This document shows positions 1 through 5,353 of a stretch of DNA of 5,353 bases, in pieces (position 1 is the first letter of the stretch; the number at the start of each line of letters is the position of its first letter). The stretch comes from Verrucomicrobiota bacterium (GTDB taxonomy: Bacteria > Verrucomicrobiota > Verrucomicrobiia > Verrucomicrobiales > DEV007), in the NCBI GenBank assembly GCA_027618625.1, contig JAQCER010000306.1, forward strand, positions 1-5,353. Reading direction: 5' to 3'. The notes below the pieces were generated by a model. That model did not search any database, was not told the origin of the DNA, and saw only the letters and a list, made by a program, of their open reading frames with translations. A program made the translations under genes and the position numbers.

Positions 1-346
1 GAATGATGCTGACAAAGAACCCGTCGAGGGTTCCCAGACTGAGCAGATGCAACCGCTCAGCCAGCTTGCGCAGCATCGACCGAAAATCCAGCTGGCTCAA
101 TTCTTCCAGTTGCAGGCTGGCGGCCAGTCGCCTCGCCCCTTCAGGAGACGCAGCAGCCGTCGCCAACTTGATGAGGATCGAATCGAAAAACTCTCCCGCT
201 GCCTTTCTCGTAAAGGTAAGCGCGATGATCCGTTCCGGTTCGACTCCTCGCGCCATCAACGCGACGTACCGATTCGTCAATTGATAGGTCTTTCCGGCTC
301 CGGCTGAAGCCAGAATCATCTCGTTCTGAAGCACGTGCTGCGCCAT
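1..346 (-). CDS. UvrD/RecB/AddA-like superfamily 1 helicase, N-terminal fragment
   Basis: Only the first 115 codons are in the window; the reading frame continues beyond base 1. The translation has the opening motifs of an SF1A DNA helicase. Q-motif-like residues around N8 lead into the Walker A loop ASAGAGKT (residues 13-20). Motif Ia follows as ALTFTRKAAGEF (42-53), and then GTLDGFF (105-111), matching the T-(I/L)-(H/D)-x-F motif of RecB/AddA-type enzymes. Members of this group unwind DNA with ATP, often inside a helicase-nuclease that processes double-strand breaks; which subtype this is depends on the missing C-terminus. The ATG at 346-344 is chosen because the homology begins just after it. 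An AGG lies about 9 bases upstream, and the frame is closed by a stop at 400-398. An in-frame TTG at 355 is the only alternative start nearby. It lies 89 bases after moaD on the same strand and may share its transcript. Confidence 0.85.
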   Translation of the reverse strand, partial: MAQHVLQNEMILASAGAGKTYQLTNRYVALMARGVEPERIIALTFTRKAAGEFFDSILIKLATAAASPEGARRLAASLQLEELSQLDFRSMLRKLAERLHLLSLGTLDGFFVSII

Positions 347-435
347 GGATCGCAAACCTGATGCCTGCCGCTCTATCTGTCCAGCCTGCCCTGCATCTCA
401 AGCGACAAATTCTCTGCTCATCCTCAATCCATCCG

Positions 436-720
436 CTAACCTCCCTGAACCGGCGGCATGAGAGCGATCTCCTGCCCCGGTTTCACGATGTAATCGCGAT
501 CCACATATTCAAGGTCTACCGCTACCCGAATTTGCCCATCCCAGGCACTCAATTCCGGCCACCGGGCGTAGAGATCGCCGAGCAACTCTGCAATCGGCAC
601 TCCCGGTGGGGCGATCGGCCAGTCGACCTGCTTTTCGCCACCCGCAGCCTGCTGCAGCAAAGAAAAGAAGAGGATTGTCGAGGAAGCCGCCCCCCTTGTC
701 TCGTTGTCATTGCCACTCAT
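436..720 (-). CDS. moaD: Molybdopterin synthase sulfur carrier subunit (MoaD-like, ubiquitin fold)
   Basis: Ninety-four residues. The protein ends in PPVQGG, the PPV-x-GG tail typical of MoaD, whose terminal glycine is adenylated by MoeB-type enzymes and converted to a thiocarboxylate. The thiocarboxylate supplies the dithiolene sulfur when MoaD works with MoaE on precursor Z (cyclic pyranopterin monophosphate) in molybdenum cofactor synthesis. The segment TILFFSLLQQAAG (15-27) is the first beta-hairpin of the family, and VKPGQEIALMPP (79-90) matches the usual (L)-x-DGDEVAFFPP stretch. The first 14 residues are an extra hydrophilic leader compared with many MoaD proteins, but no later start codon is available. 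There is no clear ribosome binding site; the ATG overlaps the hpt stop as ATGA, implying coupling. No moaE lies in the window, so a related carrier role (ThiS-like or thiocarboxylate donor) is a weaker alternative. Confidence 0.87.
   Translation of the reverse strand: MSGNDNETRGAASSTILFFSLLQQAAGGEKQVDWPIAPPGVPIAELLGDLYARWPELSAWDGQIRVAVDLEYVDRDYIVKPGQEIALMPPVQGG
717..720 (-). other. ATGA overlap coupling hpt stop to moaD start
   Basis: Read on the minus strand, bases 720-717 are ATGA: the moaD ATG overlaps the hpt TGA. The bases just upstream of the ATG (TCAACCCGAACACCG) contain no Shine-Dalgarno-like run, so moaD is probably translated by ribosomes that terminate on hpt. Seen directly; the coupling is inferred. 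Confidence 0.7.
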
Positions 721-1271
721 CGGTGTTCGGGTTGAATCAATTCAGATTTCAAAATTCCTATCACCGGGAGATTTCGGTAGCAGCCCTGGTAGTCAAGTCC
801 ATATCCCACCACAAATTCGTCGTCGATCTCGAACGCCACGTAGTTTGCCTTCACCTCTTCCGCACGTTGCTTTTTCTTCTGTAACAAAACGCAGATCTGG
901 ACACTCACAGGATCACATTCGTCGTGCACCCGCTTCTTGACCGCGGCGAGAGTGCGCCCGCTATCCAGAATATCATCCATGAGCAGAACATGCTTCCCCT
1001 TCACCTCTGGCAGATCACCCATAAACTTCACCACTCCGGAACTCTCCGTACCTCCATGGTAGCTCGACACCGAAAGTGTCCGAAATTGCAGGGGGAGATT
1101 CACCCGCCGCATCAGGTCGGCCATGAAAATGAGCCCTCCATCAAGAATCGCCAGAACGACAAGATCGCCCCCCACATCACGATAGTGCCTGGTGATCTCG
1201 CGCGCCAGCTCGTCAAGCCTCGCGAAAATCGTGCTTTCGTGGTAAAGAACCTGTTCTAGATCGCCATACAT
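717..1271 (-). CDS. hpt: Hypoxanthine phosphoribosyltransferase
   Basis: Cytoplasmic purine-salvage enzyme that joins hypoxanthine (and usually guanine) to PRPP, giving IMP or GMP. From the chosen ATG it has 184 residues, the normal length. The PRPP-binding motif is VLLMDDILDSGRT (residues 95-107, acidic pair D99-D100). LDGGLIFMADL (44-54) matches the first PRPP/pyrophosphate loop. SSYHGGTESSG (69-79) is the flexible catalytic loop with its Ser-Tyr pair. LLQKKKQR supplies the purine-contacting lysine region, and DEFVVGYGLDY (151-161) is the conserved C-terminal base-binding signature. I prefer the ATG at 1271 because AAGAG sits 8 bases upstream and the N-terminus then matches family members. 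An ATG at 1298 and a TTG at 1316 are also in frame, but lack a ribosome binding site and approach or overlap pdxH. The stop overlaps the moaD start by 4 bases. Confidence 0.93.
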   Translation of the reverse strand: MYGDLEQVLYHESTIFARLDELAREITRHYRDVGGDLVVLAILDGGLIFMADLMRRVNLPLQFRTLSVSSYHGGTESSGVVKFMGDLPEVKGKHVLLMDDILDSGRTLAAVKKRVHDECDPVSVQICVLLQKKKQRAEEVKANYVAFEIDDEFVVGYGLDYQGCYRNLPVIGILKSELIQPEHR

Positions 1272-1301
1272 GTGATCGACTCTTAGATTACGTTCCATCC
1301 C
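1272..1301. promoter_or_regulatory. Compact divergent spacer between hpt and pdxH
   Basis: Thirty bases separate the preferred hpt start (1271, minus) from the pdxH start (1302, plus). The minus strand carries AAGAG at 1284-1280, 8 bases before the hpt ATG, a plausible ribosome binding site. No such site precedes pdxH. An AT-rich core TTAGATTA (1283-1290) resembles a weak -10 box in either direction (TAGATT plus, TAATCT minus), without convincing -35 partners. Either the promoters lie inside the opposite gene, or one or both transcripts have very short leaders. The promoter reading is tentative. Confidence 0.35.
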
Positions 1302-1991
1302 ATGAGTAAAGAACAACCATCAAAAGATGCATCATCTTCCACGTCGGTGCAGTTGCACAGCCTCCGGGAAGACTACCGCCGACACACTTTGTCAAAGGCT
1401 GATGTCGGGGAAAGCCCGTTCGTGCAGTTCGAGAAATGGATGGCAGAGGCCTGCCAAGCGGGTGTTCCAGAGCCGAACGCAATGATTCTGGCTACGGTCG
1501 ATCCGACCGGAGCTCCCTCCACCCGCACGGTGCTGCTCAAGGGCCTCGAGCGCGATCGGTTCATCTTTTTCACAAACTACAGAAGCCGCAAGGGGCAGGA
1601 ACTGGCCAAAAATCCCCATGCATCGGTCACTTTTCTTTGGAAAGAACTCGAACGGCAGGTTTCGATCCGCGGAACAGTAAAAAAAAGTTCTAGAGAGGCC
1701 TCGAAGGACTATTTTCATTCCAGGCCGTACGGCAGCCAGATTAGCGCCATCGCTTCCACGCAGAGCTCGACCGTCGCAAGCCGCAAATTGCTTGAAATGA
1801 GATACAAAGAACTTATGTCCCAGTATCCTGAGGGAGGCGAACCCGTCCCATTGCCAGAGAATTGGGGAGGATTTGAACTCGCTCCGTCAGCGATCGAATT
1901 CTGGCAGGGGCGCCCGAGCAGGCTTCACGACAGGATACTCTACTCTTTGAATTCAAATAACTTATGGAAAATCGAACGCCTTTGCCCATAA
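1302..1991 (+). CDS. pdxH: Pyridoxamine 5'-phosphate oxidase
   Basis: FMN-dependent cytoplasmic enzyme that oxidises pyridoxamine or pyridoxine 5'-phosphate to pyridoxal 5'-phosphate using oxygen, the last step of vitamin B6 synthesis and salvage. It has 229 residues, slightly longer than the 218 of E. coli PdxH because of a serine-rich leader. Conserved parts appear in order: LREDYRR (21-27); the FMN-binding stretch RTVLLK (75-80); TNYRSRKGQEL (91-101); ERQV (117-120); YFHSRPYGSQI (137-147); the C-terminal EFWQG (199-203), RLHDR (207-211) and WKIERLCP (222-229). The E. coli substrate-binding residues Lys72, Tyr129, Arg133, Ser137, Arg197 and His199 correspond to K80, Y137, R141, S145, R207 and H209, so it should be active. 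The ATG at 1302 is the only ATG before the conserved region; no clear ribosome binding site precedes it. It diverges from hpt and appears to be transcribed alone. Confidence 0.95.
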   Translation: MSKEQPSKDASSSTSVQLHSLREDYRRHTLSKADVGESPFVQFEKWMAEACQAGVPEPNAMILATVDPTGAPSTRTVLLKGLERDRFIFFTNYRSRKGQELAKNPHASVTFLWKELERQVSIRGTVKKSSREASKDYFHSRPYGSQISAIASTQSSTVASRKLLEMRYKELMSQYPEGGEPVPLPENWGGFELAPSAIEFWQGRPSRLHDRILYSLNSNNLWKIERLCP

Positions 1992-2128
1992 AAAAGCTTT
2001 GTGACAGAAAGAAAACTTTGAACGGATCCGGTGCTGAGTAGTCAGAAGTAACGAGAGACTTCTCACTGTGAGTCCGAAAAGCGCAGTGAAGGTTGCTTAG
2101 TTTCATAGATATGTTGAGGTTGATGCGG

Positions 2129-2159
2129 CCGCCGGATTTGCCCGAAGCAAGTCCGGCGG
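2129..2159 (+). terminator. Strong hairpin, possible terminator or palindromic repeat unit
   Basis: The left arm CCGCCGGATTTGC (2129-2141) pairs with the right arm GCAAGTCCGGCGG (2147-2159) over 13 base pairs with one T-G wobble, around a CCGAA loop. On the plus strand it is followed by TTCGTCTTT (2160-2168), an interrupted T-rich tail, so it could end pdxH transcription, although it lies about 140 bases past the pdxH stop. On the minus strand no T-run follows, so it is a poor terminator for the ATP-grasp gene. A REP-like dispersed palindrome is the alternative. Confidence 0.5.
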
Positions 2160-2214
2160 TTCGTCTTTAGAGAGGAAGGGGGAAGGGCAGCGCCGCCCGT
2201 GTGGCCTCGTGAAC

Positions 2215-2243
2215 GTGGCATGGAATTCTTTTGCCGGTATACT
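2215..2243 (+). promoter_or_regulatory. Sigma-70-like promoter candidate
   Basis: GTGGCA (2215-2220, four of six matches to TTGACA) and TATACT (2238-2243, five of six to TATAAT) are separated by 17 bases. Transcription would start near 2250 and run toward the open stretch at 2267-2404. Such pairs occur by chance, and the downstream reading frame lacks a normal start codon, so this may be a relic or a coincidence. Confidence 0.25.
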
Positions 2244-2266
2244 CCACTAAGCCGCCCAATCAGTGA

Positions 2267-2404
2267 GTTCTGAACTATGTTCACCTTGAACGCCTGCTCG
2301 ATGAACGATTCAACGACATTGGTTGCGAGGCGTTCTTCGATGCGCTCAGCGATTGGCTGGAAAAGCTGAGGCTGGGCCGATCCGCCTCACGAAGTGCGGC
2401 CTAA
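2267..2404 (+). pseudogene. Short protein-like open stretch without a start codon, possible gene remnant
   Basis: After a TGA at 2264-2266 the frame stays open for 45 codons to a TAA at 2402-2404. The translation starts VLNYVHLERLLDERF, continues NDIGCEAFFDALSDWLEKL and ends RLGRSASRSAA. The composition, an amphipathic helix rich in acidic, aromatic and leucine residues followed by a basic tail, looks like a protein C-terminus. There is no in-frame ATG, GTG or TTG; only CTG or ATT could start it. An ATG at 2277 opens a different frame of 30 codons with poorer composition. I do not recognise a family. It may be the decayed 3' end of a lost gene or of a transposon gene, or simply a chance open frame. 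Its stop lies one base from the convergent ATP-grasp gene's stop. Confidence 0.25.
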
Positions 2405-2405
2405 C

Positions 2406-4493
2406 CTAGTTTTCCACCGTCCAGATCGCTCCAAACCGGCTGGGCGGTCGCGGTTCGGACAGTGGTAAGACGCCGGACACCATCTTGATGCGGGCGCCGT
2501 GGGGCGCTGTCACAATGTTAGTCTCGGTCGGCATCTCGCTGGCGGTAACTATCTGGATGGTGCCTCTGCTGCGGGGATGCAGGCTGCGACGTAGTTCTAT
2601 GGCGAGTCGTCCAAAAGTGAAGCGTGGGTTGATCTCAACGATCGGCTGTAGCATGAGAACGCCAGTGATTCGATCTTTGAAAACGAAAGCATCGACACCT
2701 AGCGGGCCTTCGAATCCGGAGAGGAGCAGGCTTTCGCTGAGCAGTGCTGGAATCGTCCGTTCGAACAGTTCCCTTGCCCATCCTTCGCGCACGGGATGGC
2801 TGTGGAAAAATTGCGCGACTGCCGCCGGAATGCCTGCGATCAATTGGTGACTGACCTGGCACGCGCGGAACTGACCACGCTCGTCATTGATCAGTCGCGT
2901 GCCTCCCTTGAAAATAACTTCAATGGCTCGCTCCGGCGCATCTTCCGCAGCCGAGCTTCTCTTGATTTCGTATTGCATCGACAGATCGAAAATACGCTCG
3001 AACCAGGGCTCGACGACTATGGTTTGATGCCGCCGCAAGGTATTCGTGATCCAGCCAGTGGTTCGCGGATCCCGCAAGGACGTGCGATCCACACGCAACA
3101 TACCCCGGCCAGATACTCCGAACGCCGCCTTCAGCACCGCGCACTCGTGTCGCTCAAGAATCTGTGAGGCCAGTGCGGTCGTCGTCGGCAGGTCTTCAGC
3201 ACAAGTTCCACAGTCGCCTGGGCCAACCAACGGCAGCTCTGGCTCTGCTGCGACGAGCTTTTGCAGGAGCGCTGCACTCCATCGTTTCGAGTAAAGCTCC
3301 GAGATCTCTGGCACCCAACGCGTGGCCGTGACCGTCTGAGTCACCCTGGCGGCGAACGGTTGCAACAACTGCACGCTTTCAGGGCTCCAGCCCCAGGGTC
3401 GAAGCGAGCCGATTTTTCTGCTCCTGTTGGGGCTGTCTGCGGCGATGCGGCCATTTGCATCCAGCAACTCGATCTCCGGCACGGGAAAGCCAGCAGCCTG
3501 GATTCGCTGAAGGAATTCCGTTGTTGGCCGATGCCGCAGCAACACCAGATCATCCTCCCGGGCCAGGAAGAGCGCCACGGTATCGAGATCGCTGGCAAGC
3601 GCTGCCAGCTCCTTGGACGGTGTAAAATGGGGCCACTGCAACGCGACAGATTCTTCAGCTGCCGGATTGAAAACGTAGACATGCGGTGTGCGGCCGCGCG
3701 ACGAGGTGGAGACCTGAAGTTCATTGATGAACTCGTCATCCAGTCCTGCAGCCCTGCGGCCCTCGGCATTGAATGGCGCCTTGCCCTTGGCCCTGTTCGG
3801 CGACAGCGGGAATTGCAGATGCTGTTGAAAGGCCTGCCAGTCAGACAAACCCTCACCCTTCCATCGGCGGAACCACTGCAAGCCGTAGCTCACGTGCGAG
3901 ATTTCATCGCGATAAATCTTATCGAGGATCCCTGCTGTGGAAGTGTCGCCGCCCGCCCGGAAAACCTGGGCGAAGTGGTGGGCAAAATCCAGATTCGCTT
4001 GTTCGAATGTCAGGCTCAGCCGCGTCACGTAGTCGAGCGGCGACTCCATATCGGCAATGTTCCTCCAGAAGTAGCCGTTCACGGGGCGGTCGCCAAAAGT
4101 CAATCCACACGCTGTCATGCGCCGCATGTACATCTGCGTATGCGCCTGTTCTTCGCGCAGTGTTCTCAGGATGCCCATGCGAAACTCCTTCGGCGCGTCC
4201 GGAAACTTCAGCAAAACCAGCGCCATCAGTTCCGTGGCCAGCAACTCGTGATTAGCGAAGAAATGCAACAACGTGGCGCGGTCCTCGTCAGACTGCAGGT
4301 GGCGTGCGCGCGCGAAACTCGTGTTGCCGTTTTCCATTGAAAAATGGAGCGCTTCCGGTCGCCCAGGCATCGCGGGAGCACTGATGATCGCGACGCCCGG
4401 TGAGTCATCTGTCACAACTCCCTCCGGCGCGGCCAGCTTGTCCTCAAGCCGCGTGCTGAAGAGAACCTTCTCTGCAAATGTGCGCAGTTCCAT
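2406..4493 (-). CDS. DUF455 ferritin-like domain fused to an ATP-grasp ligase-like domain
   Basis: A 695-residue, soluble-looking protein with no signal peptide. Residues ~60-215 match the ferritin-like DUF455 family: a four-helix bundle with the metal-ligand pattern E83 or E88 (HELLATE), E115-x-x-H118 (EEQAH), E164 (TFEQANLDF) and E197-x-x-H200 (RDEISH). These could hold a di-iron or similar centre. Residues ~270-420 look like a pre-ATP-grasp segment, including YSKRW (401-405) and a CGTC pair (C428, C431). Residues ~440-640 carry ATP-grasp signs: VLKAAFGVSGRGMLRVD (453-469, nucleotide lysine and glycine-rich loop), VVEPWF (493-498, hinge), D601, and VEINPRFTFG (619-628) with E620, N622 and R624 for Mg-ATP. 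ATP-grasp enzymes usually join a carboxylate to an amine or thiol through an acyl-phosphate. The fusion suggests a ligation coupled to an oxidation; the substrate is unknown. It starts 5 bases after the upstream membrane-protein stop, with TAGG as a weak ribosome binding site. Confidence 0.88.
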   Translation of the reverse strand: MELRTFAEKVLFSTRLEDKLAAPEGVVTDDSPGVAIISAPAMPGRPEALHFSMENGNTSFARARHLQSDEDRATLLHFFANHELLATELMALVLLKFPDAPKEFRMGILRTLREEQAHTQMYMRRMTACGLTFGDRPVNGYFWRNIADMESPLDYVTRLSLTFEQANLDFAHHFAQVFRAGGDTSTAGILDKIYRDEISHVSYGLQWFRRWKGEGLSDWQAFQQHLQFPLSPNRAKGKAPFNAEGRRAAGLDDEFINELQVSTSSRGRTPHVYVFNPAAEESVALQWPHFTPSKELAALASDLDTVALFLAREDDLVLLRHRPTTEFLQRIQAAGFPVPEIELLDANGRIAADSPNRSRKIGSLRPWGWSPESVQLLQPFAARVTQTVTATRWVPEISELYSKRWSAALLQKLVAAEPELPLVGPGDCGTCAEDLPTTTALASQILERHECAVLKAAFGVSGRGMLRVDRTSLRDPRTTGWITNTLRRHQTIVVEPWFERIFDLSMQYEIKRSSAAEDAPERAIEVIFKGGTRLINDERGQFRACQVSHQLIAGIPAAVAQFFHSHPVREGWARELFERTIPALLSESLLLSGFEGPLGVDAFVFKDRITGVLMLQPIVEINPRFTFGRLAIELRRSLHPRSRGTIQIVTASEMPTETNIVTAPHGARIKMVSGVLPLSEPRPPSRFGAIWTVEN

Positions 4494-4501
4494 GTTACCT
4501 A
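4494..4501 (-). promoter_or_regulatory. Stop-overlapping ribosome binding site of the DUF455/ATP-grasp gene
   Basis: On the minus strand the membrane-protein stop TAG (4501-4499) is part of TAGG, with AGG at 4500-4498 only four bases before the ATG at 4493. The spacing is short and the match modest, consistent with reinitiation by ribosomes finishing the upstream gene. This ties the two genes into one transcription and translation unit. Confidence 0.45.
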
Positions 4502-5353
4502 CTTGTCGGCCAATCTCAATCCCTGGACTGGCCCGAACAGAACGATCTGGTCTTTCCAGTCGATGCTGTCGAGCGTTTCGATCGTCAATTCAGGAGCTTG
4601 CGCAGCCGTGGCGACGAATCGCCCTGGCCCCGTCAGCGTTTCCACATCGATCTGTGCACCCTCGATCGCAGTCGGGAACATTGCTTTGTCATCGCCCTTC
4701 TTTGCGGATACGAGCGTTACCCGGTCGCCCGTTGGCACCGCACCCTGACTCATCCAGAGGCCGCCTGTCTGGTCGACATAGGACAGTCGGGTCAGTTCGA
4801 AGCCGAAGCTGGATACAATGACGGGGGGCTGTCCGGCGTCACTTACGAGCTCGATGCGCCCGCGCGTCGTGCGCACTGCCTGGAGGTAGTGGCCGTGCTC
4901 GCGACGGCTTTGGAACCAATCGCCCCCATAAATGTTGCCTTCCATCTGGTAGCGTTTCGCTAGGCCGCCTTCTTCATCCACTGCCGACCACGGGCTGTCA
5001 CGCAGTGCGGTCTGGCTGATGAACGTATCCTTGGCCTCGAATGCCCCGGTGAAGAGGACGCCCGTCCTTGCTGCCTGGTACTGGGTAACGTAGGCACTGG
5101 TCTCCGCTGGTTCCGCGTTCACCAGCACAAGACGTTCACCCTTCCCACCGGTTCCATCTTGAACAAGAATCAGGACGATGAGCAGCGCACTTGCGATCAG
5201 TGAGATCAGCGGCGTAGTCCAGAACAGCCGATGACGCCTGCCGGGCTTTGCAAAAACGAACAGGTTTACAGGACCGACGATCACACCGAACGCGATCAGG
5301 ATCAGGGCTACTTGCCAGTTGCCAAAGGAACGGAGTCCCAGCTCGTTCACCAG
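4499..5353 (-). CDS. Two-TM membrane protein with extracytoplasmic C-terminal domain (5' end cut off)
   Basis: Incomplete at the right edge. The frame is open through base 5353, and the GTG at 5350 is preceded by an in-frame CTG, so it is probably internal. Of about 284 visible residues (numbered from the GTG), WQVALILIAFGVIVGPVNLF (12-31) and PLISLIASALLIVLILV (47-63) are transmembrane helices. They are joined by the basic loop KPGRRHR, which by the positive-inside rule lies in the cytoplasm. The stretch before the first helix and the roughly 220-residue beta-rich domain after the second should then be outside or periplasmic. The GPVN-(L/Y)-F-(V/L) plus TTPLI pattern recalls uncharacterised bacterial membrane proteins with a large N-terminal extracytoplasmic region, two helices and a C-terminal domain; this is from memory and not firm. 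No catalytic motif is recognisable. It ends RLADK and is immediately followed by the DUF455/ATP-grasp gene. Confidence 0.75.
   Translation of the reverse strand: MVNELGLRSFGNWQVALILIAFGVIVGPVNLFVFAKPGRRHRLFWTTPLISLIASALLIVLILVQDGTGGKGERLVLVNAEPAETSAYVTQYQAARTGVLFTGAFEAKDTFISQTALRDSPWSAVDEEGGLAKRYQMEGNIYGGDWFQSRREHGHYLQAVRTTRGRIELVSDAGQPPVIVSSFGFELTRLSYVDQTGGLWMSQGAVPTGDRVTLVSAKKGDDKAMFPTAIEGAQIDVETLTGPGRFVATAAQAPELTIETLDSIDWKDQIVLFGPVQGLRLADK

Larger units (their letters stand above)
1992..2405. other. Intergenic region between convergent pdxH and the ATP-grasp gene
   Basis: About 410 bases without an intact gene. It starts A-rich just after pdxH and contains short alternative inverted repeats (AGAAGT 2044-2049 with ACTTCT 2058-2063; TCACTG 2063-2068 with CAGTGA 2084-2089). 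The 13-bp hairpin at 2129-2159 follows, then a purine-rich run GAGAGGAAGGGGGAAGGG (2170-2187), the promoter-like hexamers at 2215-2243, and the open stretch at 2267-2404. The size is unusual for a convergent junction, which normally holds only terminators; an old insertion or gene loss would explain it. Confidence 0.6.

Noticed and set aside
141..401. An 86-codon minus-strand frame at the left edge
   Set aside because: It is an out-of-frame shadow of the helicase start, whose own frame shows Walker A and motif Ia.
924..1259. A 111-codon plus-strand frame opposite hpt
   Set aside because: It is antisense to hpt, which has full catalytic motifs; no independent coding evidence.
1272..1316. Longer hpt forms starting at ATG 1298 or TTG 1316
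   Set aside because: No ribosome binding site lies ahead of either, the extra residues are not typical of the family, and the TTG form would overlap pdxH. The ATG at 1298 remains possible.
2044..2089. Alternative small inverted repeats after pdxH, considered as a riboswitch or attenuator
   Set aside because: Stems are only six pairs with loose loops, they lie downstream of pdxH rather than ahead of a gene on that strand, and match no riboswitch I know.
2063..2284. A 73-codon minus-strand open frame across the hairpin
   Set aside because: The translation is basic and low in recognisable structure, runs through the inverted repeat, and has no ribosome binding site or family signature.
3261..4340. 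A 359-codon plus-strand open frame opposite the DUF455/ATP-grasp gene
   Set aside because: Its codons lie exactly in register with the sense codons. In that register stops arise only opposite TTA, CTA and TCA, which are rare in GC-rich genes. The translation shows no domain, and the opposite strand has clear motifs.
4478..4963. Plus-strand open frames opposite the membrane protein
   Set aside because: The minus frame encodes two clear transmembrane helices with a basic loop; the plus frames show no coherent domain.

Overview
The window is a stretch of bacterial chromosome, moderately GC-rich by eye, with densely packed genes on both strands and no rRNA, tRNA, CRISPR array or insertion sequence that I can see. 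Gene content and style fit a soil or environmental Gram-negative bacterium. An acidobacterium would fit well, but nothing in the window proves it and the assignment is an inference.

Left block (1-1271, minus strand): three genes read right to left, hpt (hypoxanthine phosphoribosyltransferase) > moaD (molybdopterin synthase small subunit / ubiquitin-like sulfur carrier) > the N-terminus of a UvrD/RecB/AddA-type helicase that runs off the left edge. hpt and moaD overlap by 4 bases (ATGA) and are very probably translationally coupled. Head to head with hpt, only about 30 bases away, pdxH (pyridoxamine 5'-phosphate oxidase, 1302-1991) reads on the plus strand.

Middle (1992-2405): about 410 bases without an intact gene. 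They hold a strong 13-bp hairpin (2129-2159), a promoter-like pair of hexamers (2215-2243), and a 46-codon open stretch (2267-2404) that reads like protein but has no normal start codon, so it is probably a gene remnant.

Right block (2406-5353, minus strand): two tightly packed genes. The upstream one, cut by the right edge, encodes a membrane protein whose visible part has two transmembrane segments and an extracytoplasmic C-terminal domain. Five bases after its stop begins a 695-residue protein that joins an N-terminal DUF455-type ferritin-like (candidate di-iron) domain to a C-terminal ATP-grasp ligase-like domain. This fusion of a putative metal oxidase/hydroxylase with a putative carboxylate ligase, paired with a membrane protein, is the least understood and most interesting part of the window. 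Its substrate cannot be read from sequence.

The left block combines purine salvage, molybdenum cofactor sulfur transfer and DNA repair, and pdxH makes pyridoxal phosphate. These are housekeeping or cofactor functions, while the right block is of unknown function.
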